A stretch of DNA of 9,065 nucleotides from Actinomycetes bacterium (lineage in GTDB: Bacteria > Actinomycetota > Actinomycetes > Actinomycetales > Cellulomonadaceae), in assembly GCA_023401045.1 (NCBI GenBank), contig JAEXEM010000193.1, forward strand, positions 1 through 9,065, given 5' to 3'. Of the stretch, positions 5,969 through 9,065 are shown one piece after another. The position numbers were made by a program, and so were the translations under genes. Each line of letters opens with the position of its first letter. Position 1 is the first letter of the stretch. The notes beneath the pieces are model-generated. The model had not been told where the DNA came from. It saw nothing but the letters and a program-made list of their open reading frames with translations, and did no database searches.

Positions 5969-6952
5969 TCAGTCGCCCGCCAGCCGGCGGATCTCGGCCT
6001 CGGTCATGATCCGCGCGAGCTCCGGCGTGAGGACCTTGGGGGTCCAGCCGAGCTCGGCCTCCGCTCGCGACGCGTCACCGATGAGGGCGTCGACCTCGGT
6101 GGGCCGCAGGTAGCGCGGGTCGAACTCGACGTGCTGCTGCCAGTCGAGGCCGACGTGCTCGAAGCAGAACCCGAGGAAGTCGCGGACCGTGTACGCGGTG
6201 CCCGTCGCGAGCACGTAGTCCGACGGCTCGTCGGCCTGCAGCATGAGCCACATGCCCTCGACGTACTCCTTGGCGTAGCCCCAGTCGCGGACCGCGTCGA
6301 GGTTGCCGAGGTAGAGCTTGTCCTGCTTGCCGGCCGCGATCCTCGCGGCCGCGACGGAGATCTTGCGCGTCACGAACGTCTCGCCGCGGCGCGGCGACTC
6401 GTGGTTGAAGAGGATGCCGTTCACCGCGAACATGCCGTACGCCTCGCGGTAGTTGCGCGTCATCCAGTACGAGTAGACCTTCGCGGCCCCGTACGGCGAC
6501 CGCGGCCAGAACGGCGTCAGCTCGTTCTGCGGCGGCGGCGTCGCCCCGAACATCTCCGAGCTCGACGCCTGGTAGTAGCGGGTCTGCAGGCCCGTCGCGC
6601 GGATGGCCTCGAGCAGGCGCGTCGAGCCCATGCCGGTGGTCTGACCGGTGAACTCCGGCTCGTCGAAGCTCACCCGCACGTGCGACTGCGCGGCGAGGTT
6701 GTAGACCTCGTCGGGGCGGATCCGCTCGAGCAGCGTCGCCAGCCGGGAGCCGTCGGTGAGGTCGGCGTAGTGGAGGAACAGCCGGGCGCCGGGGTCGTGG
6801 GGGTCCTCGTAGAGGTGGTCGATGCGCTCGGTGTTGAACGTCGACGCACGACGCACGAGGCCGTGGACCTCGTACCCCTTCTCGAGCAGGAGCTCGGCGA
6901 GGTACGAACCGTCCTGACCGGTGATCCCGGTGATGAGCGCCTTCTTGGCCAT
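5969..6952 (-). CDS. gmd: GDP-mannose 4,6-dehydratase
   Basis: Converts GDP-D-mannose to GDP-4-keto-6-deoxy-D-mannose, the first step to GDP-L-fucose and other GDP-6-deoxyhexoses. It is a cytosolic extended short-chain dehydrogenase of 327 residues, normal for the bacterial enzyme. Motifs in order: [19 protein letters not shown] at 9-27 (NADP-binding glycine motif), GLVRRAS at 31-37 (the Arg pair expected for NADP), NLAAQSHV at 85-92, SSSEMFG at 130-136 (catalytic S131 and E133), YGAAK at 154-158 (catalytic Y154 and K158), and [16 protein letters not shown] at 183-198. The ATG at 6952 has GGGAGG 8 bases upstream. It is first in a leftward unit and is divergent from fcl, which acts on its product. 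Nothing in it looks broken. Confidence 0.98.
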   Translation of the reverse strand: MAKKALITGITGQDGSYLAELLLEKGYEVHGLVRRASTFNTERIDHLYEDPHDPGARLFLHYADLTDGSRLATLLERIRPDEVYNLAAQSHVRVSFDEPEFTGQTTGMGSTRLLEAIRATGLQTRYYQASSSEMFGATPPPQNELTPFWPRSPYGAAKVYSYWMTRNYREAYGMFAVNGILFNHESPRRGETFVTRKISVAAARIAAGKQDKLYLGNLDAVRDWGYAKEYVEGMWLMLQADEPSDYVLATGTAYTVRDFLGFCFEHVGLDWQQHVEFDPRYLRPTEVDALIGDASRAEAELGWTPKVLTPELARIMTEAEIRRLAGD

Positions 6953-6960
6953 CCCTAGCC

Positions 6961-6966
6961 CCTCCC
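6961..6966 (-). promoter_or_regulatory. Ribosome binding site GGGAGG of gmd
   Basis: On the minus strand GGGAGG(GG) lies 8 bases before the ATG at 6952. It fixes the gmd start and shows that gmd has a proper leader, unlike fcl on the other side. Confidence 0.75.
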
Positions 6967-7048
6967 GATGTTCTCGCAGCGGCGCTCACCGTAGCGTCGG
7001 ATGTCGGGTTTGGGACACTACCGAGCGTTTTATCACCCTCTCGGCCCG

Positions 7049-7058
7049 TTTCACCCGG
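7049..7058 (-). promoter_or_regulatory. Shared motif CCGGGTGAAA, copy 2
   Basis: Identical on the minus strand to the 10-mer at 4191-4200. Here it lies 28 bases upstream of TAGTGTCCC. A related GGGTGATAAAA sits at 7038-7028, making two tandem GGGTGA-type sites in this control region. Confidence 0.35.
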
Positions 7059-7088
7059 TACGTCTCCCCGACGCCCCCTGACCGTCCG

Positions 7089-7094
7089 TAGGGT
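7089..7094 (+). promoter_or_regulatory. Candidate -10 (TAGGGT) giving a leaderless fcl transcript
   Basis: TAGGGT fits TAnnnT and ends 6 bases before the fcl ATG at 7101, the spacing seen in actinobacterial leaderless genes where transcription starts on the A of ATG. The same bases contain AGGG, 7 bases before the ATG, which could instead be a weak Shine-Dalgarno. No clear -35 was found. Confidence 0.4.
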
Positions 7095-7100
7095 GTCGGC

Positions 7101-8069
7101 ATGCCCGAATCGTCCCCCGCCTTCCCTCTCGACCCCTCGACCCGCGTCTACGTCGCGGGCCACCGGGGCCTGGCCGGCTCGGCCGTGTGGCGCGCGCTCG
7201 AGCAGCGGGGCGTCACCGACCTCGTCGGGGTGCCTTCGGCAGACCTCGACCTGCGCGACCGCGACGCCGTCGACCGGTTCTTCGACGACGTGCGGCCGAC
7301 GGTCGTCGTCGACGCCGCGGCCCGGGTGGGCGGCATCCTCGCCAACGCGACGCAGCCCGCCGACTTCCTCTCCGACAACGTCCGCATCCAGGTGAACCTG
7401 CTCGACGCGGCGGTCCGCACCGGCGTGCAGCGGTTCCTCTTCCTCGGGTCGACGTGCATCTACCCGCGGCTGGCGCCCCAACCGATCACCGAGGACGCGC
7501 TGCTCACCGGGCCGCTCGAGGAGACGAACGACGCCTACGCGATCGCCAAGATCGCCGGGGTGCTCCACGTCCAGGCCATCCGCCGTCAGCACGGGCTCCC
7601 GTACGTGTCGGCGATGCCGACGAACCTCTACGGCCCCGGCGACAACTTCTCGGCCACCGGCTCCCACGTGCTGCCGGCGCTGCTGCGCCGCTTCCACGAG
7701 GCGGCCCGCGACGGCGTCGACGAGGTCGTGTGCTGGGGCACCGGGGAGCCGCGGCGCGAGTTCCTCCACAGCGACGACTTCGCGTCGGCGGCGCTCTTCC
7801 TGCTCGAGCACTACGACGACCCGGCGCCGATCAACGTCGGCGTCGGCGAGGACCTCACCGTCAAGGAGCTCGCGACGACGATCGCACAGGTCGTCGGCTA
7901 CCGGGGGCGGATCGTCTGGGACTCCACCAAGCCGGACGGCACGCCGCGCAAGCTGCTGTCCGTCGACCGGCTCACGAGACTCGGCTGGAAGGCGTCGGTC
8001 TCGCTGCGCGAGGGCATCGAGTCGACGTACCGCTGGTACCTCGAGCACGAGGGGCAGGTGCGCCGGTGA
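7101..8069 (+). CDS. fcl: GDP-L-fucose synthase (epimerase/reductase)
   Basis: Takes the Gmd product GDP-4-keto-6-deoxy-D-mannose through 3,5-epimerisation and NADPH reduction to GDP-L-fucose in the cytosol. The protein has 322 residues, the family's normal length, with about 10 extra at the N-terminus compared with E. coli. NADP-binding motif AGHRGLAGSA is at 19-28. The catalytic set is complete and collinear with the E. coli enzyme: S117 in GSTCIYP, the acid/base pair C119 and H189, and Y146-x3-K150 in YAIAKIAG. MPTNLYGPGDNF is at 172-183 and RREFLHSDDFA at 218-228. The ATG at 7101 is the first in-frame start after the control region. Its TGA overlaps the next gene's GTG (GTGA, 8066-8069). 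It is separate from gmd in orientation, whereas the two are commonly adjacent on one strand. Confidence 0.98.
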   Translation: MPESSPAFPLDPSTRVYVAGHRGLAGSAVWRALEQRGVTDLVGVPSADLDLRDRDAVDRFFDDVRPTVVVDAAARVGGILANATQPADFLSDNVRIQVNLLDAAVRTGVQRFLFLGSTCIYPRLAPQPITEDALLTGPLEETNDAYAIAKIAGVLHVQAIRRQHGLPYVSAMPTNLYGPGDNFSATGSHVLPALLRRFHEAARDGVDEVVCWGTGEPRREFLHSDDFASAALFLLEHYDDPAPINVGVGEDLTVKELATTIAQVVGYRGRIVWDSTKPDGTPRKLLSVDRLTRLGWKASVSLREGIESTYRWYLEHEGQVRR

Positions 8070-8629
8070 GCGTCGGGACCACCCGTGCGCGGCGCCGCCT
8101 GGCCGGGTTCACGGGCGCGGGCTACGACCGGGGACGACCGCTGCCGGTGCAGGTGGCCTGGCTCGCGGTCAGCGGGCTCGTCGTCACGCGCTGGTGGTGC
8201 CCGGGCCGGGTGCGCGTCGCGCTGCTGCGCGCGTTCGGGGCCCGTGTCGGCGCGGGCACGAACATCCGGCACGGCGTACGCGTGCACTGGCCGTGGAAGC
8301 TCACCGTCGGTGACCACACGTGGATCGGTGAGGGCGCGCACCTGCTCAACCTCGAGCCGATCGTCCTCGGCTCCGACGTGTGCGTGTCGCAGGACGTCCT
8401 GCTGTGCACCGGGAGCCACGACCGCCGCTCGCCGACGTTCGAGTTCGACAACGCGCCCATCGTCGTCGAGGACGGCGCGTGGGTGGCGGCGCGTGCCACC
8501 GTCCTGCGGGGAGTGCGGATCGGCGCCGACGCCGTCGTCGGTGCGACCGCCCTCGTCACCCGCGACGTCCCCGCCGGCGCCGTCGTGCTCGCGCCGGCGG
8601 CGACCGTCCGCCCTCGGGAGGCCGACTGA
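8066..8629 (+). CDS. WcaF-like left-handed beta-helix O-acetyltransferase
   Basis: A 187-residue acyltransferase of the hexapeptide-repeat group, very like WcaF, the proposed colanic-acid O-acetyltransferase. It would use acetyl-CoA to acetylate a sugar of the repeat unit. Imperfect hexapeptide repeats run from about 57 to 107 (FGARVGAGTNI, KLTVGDHTWIGEGA) and resume at 131-172 (IVVEDGAWVAARATVLRGV, then GADAVVGATALV). TGSHD at 115-119 carries the expected catalytic His118. The N-terminus (about 26-47) is moderately hydrophobic with VTRWWCPGRVRVALLRAFGA, typical of the family. The GTG at 8066 is chosen because it overlaps the fcl stop by 4 bp and gives a family-length protein. The frame continues upstream to 7187, but that part is a shadow of fcl. 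Translational coupling to fcl is likely. Confidence 0.93.
   Translation: MSVGTTRARRRLAGFTGAGYDRGRPLPVQVAWLAVSGLVVTRWWCPGRVRVALLRAFGARVGAGTNIRHGVRVHWPWKLTVGDHTWIGEGAHLLNLEPIVLGSDVCVSQDVLLCTGSHDRRSPTFEFDNAPIVVEDGAWVAARATVLRGVRIGADAVVGATALVTRDVPAGAVVLAPAATVRPREAD
8616..8621 (+). promoter_or_regulatory. Ribosome binding site GGGAGG of the right-edge glycosyltransferase
   Basis: GGGAGG lies 9 bases upstream of the GTG at 8631, inside the end of the acetyltransferase gene. It supports the GTG as the start even though only one base separates it from the preceding stop. Confidence 0.65.
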
Positions 8630-8630
8630 C

Positions 8631-9065
8631 GTGCGCATCGTCTCGGTGGTCACGCTCTTCACCCCCCAGGGCGCCTACGGCGGGCCGACCCGCGTGGCGC
8701 TCAACCAGGCGGCGGCGCTGCGCGACGCCGGCCACGAGGTGCGCCTCGCGGGTGCCGCGCTCGGCTACCTGCGCCCACCCCGCGAGGTCGACGGGGTCGA
8801 GGTCGACCTCTTCGCCGCCCGCCGGCTCCTGCCGGGCACCGGCTTCGCGGGCCTCACGTCCCCGGGGCTGCAGCGGTGGGTGCGCAGCGCGCTGCGCGAC
8901 GCGGACGTCGTGCACGTCCACCTCGCGCGGGACCTCGTGACGCTGCCCGTGGCGCGCGCGGCGCGTCGCACGGGTGTGCCGTACGTGCTGCAGACGCACG
9001 GGATGGTCGACCCGAGCCACCACCCGCTCGCGGGGGGCCCCCGCCCCCCCCCCCCCCCCCGCGGG
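8631..9065 (+). CDS. GT4 glycosyltransferase, N-terminal part (cut by right edge)
   Basis: The first ~134 codons of a GT-B glycosyltransferase. The N-terminal domain is clear: a beta strand RIVSVVTLF at 2-10, GAYGGPTRVALNQAAAL at 14-30 (the glycine-rich acceptor-side loop), GHEVRLAG at 34-41, DVVHVHLARDL at 92-102, and TGVPYVLQTHGM at 114-125. The donor-binding domain lies beyond the window. Start is the GTG at 8631, one base after the acetyltransferase TGA, with GGGAGG upstream. From about 9032 the translation turns into Gly then Pro runs with no relation to the family, because the DNA becomes G6, C5 and C17 homopolymers, so the last ~11 codons should not be trusted. It is the third gene of the rightward operon. 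Which sugar it adds is unknown. Confidence 0.85.
   Translation, partial: MRIVSVVTLFTPQGAYGGPTRVALNQAAALRDAGHEVRLAGAALGYLRPPREVDGVEVDLFAARRLLPGTGFAGLTSPGLQRWVRSALRDADVVHVHLARDLVTLPVARAARRTGVPYVLQTHGMVDPSHHPLAGGPRPPPPPRG
9032..9065. other. Low-complexity G/C homopolymer tract at right edge (probable artefact)
   Basis: G6 at 9032-9037 is followed by C5, a G, C17 at 9044-9060, and GCGGG. It interrupts an otherwise well-conserved glycosyltransferase reading frame. It looks like a sequencing or assembly artefact at a contig end rather than genomic sequence. Confidence 0.75.

Larger units (their letters stand above)
6953..7100. promoter_or_regulatory. Divergent gmd/fcl control region
   Basis: 148 bases lie between the opposed starts of gmd and fcl, so both promoters must be here or inside the genes. 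The centre (7010-7060) is AT-richer than anything else nearby, with GTTTTATC at 7027-7034. Two copies of TCACCC follow T-rich stretches, CGTTTTATCACCC at 7026-7038 and CGTTTCACCC at 7047-7056, with the TCACCC parts 18 bases apart. CCGAG (7021-7025) and CTCGG (7040-7044) flank the first copy as a short inverted repeat. Leftward -10 candidates for gmd are TAGTGT (7020-7015) and TACGGT (6993-6988), neither with a convincing -35. A rightward one is TAGGGT at 7089-7094. Confidence 0.65.

Noticed and set aside
4306..6009. A long plus-strand frame opposite the cytidylyltransferase and WcaI-like genes
   Set aside because: Low-complexity composition and no motifs, antisense to two well-supported genes and crossing their junction.
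6075..8048. A 657-codon minus-strand frame spanning gmd, the control region and fcl
   Set aside because: It is out of frame with gmd and antisense to fcl, and its composition is shadow-like. Accepting it would require ignoring two complete enzymes with all catalytic residues.
7187..8065. Upstream extension of the acetyltransferase frame
   Set aside because: It lies wholly inside fcl in another frame and has shadow composition. The GTG at 8066 yields a normal WcaF-length protein.
9044..9060. The C17 run as a biological phase-variation tract
   Set aside because: A homopolymer could switch a glycosyltransferase on and off, but it sits at the extreme edge among several G/C runs and the sequence around it no longer encodes the family, so an artefact is more likely.
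1..9065. Search by eye for tRNAs, CRISPR repeats, transposases, toxin-antitoxin pairs or phage genes
   Set aside because: None seen. All substantial coding capacity is accounted for by polysaccharide genes, and no regularly spaced repeats are present.

Overview
The base composition is very GC-rich, third codon positions are almost all G or C, several starts are GTG, and shadow reading frames are long on both strands. Together with the protein character (DUF1972-type glycosyltransferase, actinobacterial-style CDP-alcohol phosphatidyltransferase) this points to a high-GC actinomycete, probably in or near Micrococcales such as Cellulomonadaceae. The genus is an inference. The window is part of a cell-surface or exopolysaccharide biosynthesis locus. 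No insertion sequence, CRISPR array, tRNA or rRNA was seen.

Layout. The genes run outward from a 148-bp divergent control region (6953-7100). Leftward (minus strand), in transcription order: gmd (GDP-mannose 4,6-dehydratase), a WcaI-like GT4 glycosyltransferase, and a TagD-like cytidylyltransferase. A 240-bp gap (3985-4224) follows, holding a probable second promoter and a possible leader ORF. Then come a DUF1972/GT4 glycosyltransferase, a CDP-alcohol phosphatidyltransferase, a two-domain GT2+GT-B glycosyltransferase fusion, and the first 26 codons of another GT2 enzyme cut by the left edge. Rightward (plus strand): fcl (GDP-L-fucose synthase), a WcaF-like acetyltransferase, and a GT4 glycosyltransferase cut by the right edge. 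The last ~30 bases there are a G/C homopolymer tract that looks like a contig-end artefact.

How it works together. Gmd and Fcl would turn GDP-mannose into GDP-L-fucose. The WcaI-like enzyme and the other glycosyltransferases would assemble a probably fucose-containing repeat unit, and the WcaF-like enzyme would O-acetylate it. This recalls the colanic-acid gene set in an actinobacterial setting. The least conventional part is the combination of a CTP:phospho-alcohol cytidylyltransferase with a membrane CDP-alcohol phosphotransferase among glycosyltransferases. It suggests that a phospho-alditol or similar group is activated with CMP and transferred to a lipid or glycan, perhaps as an anchor or decoration. 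No priming transferase, flippase, polymerase, chain-length regulator or ABC exporter is in the window; they may lie outside it.

Tight 4-bp start/stop overlaps join most genes of the leftward distal operon and the first two rightward genes, which indicates translational coupling.
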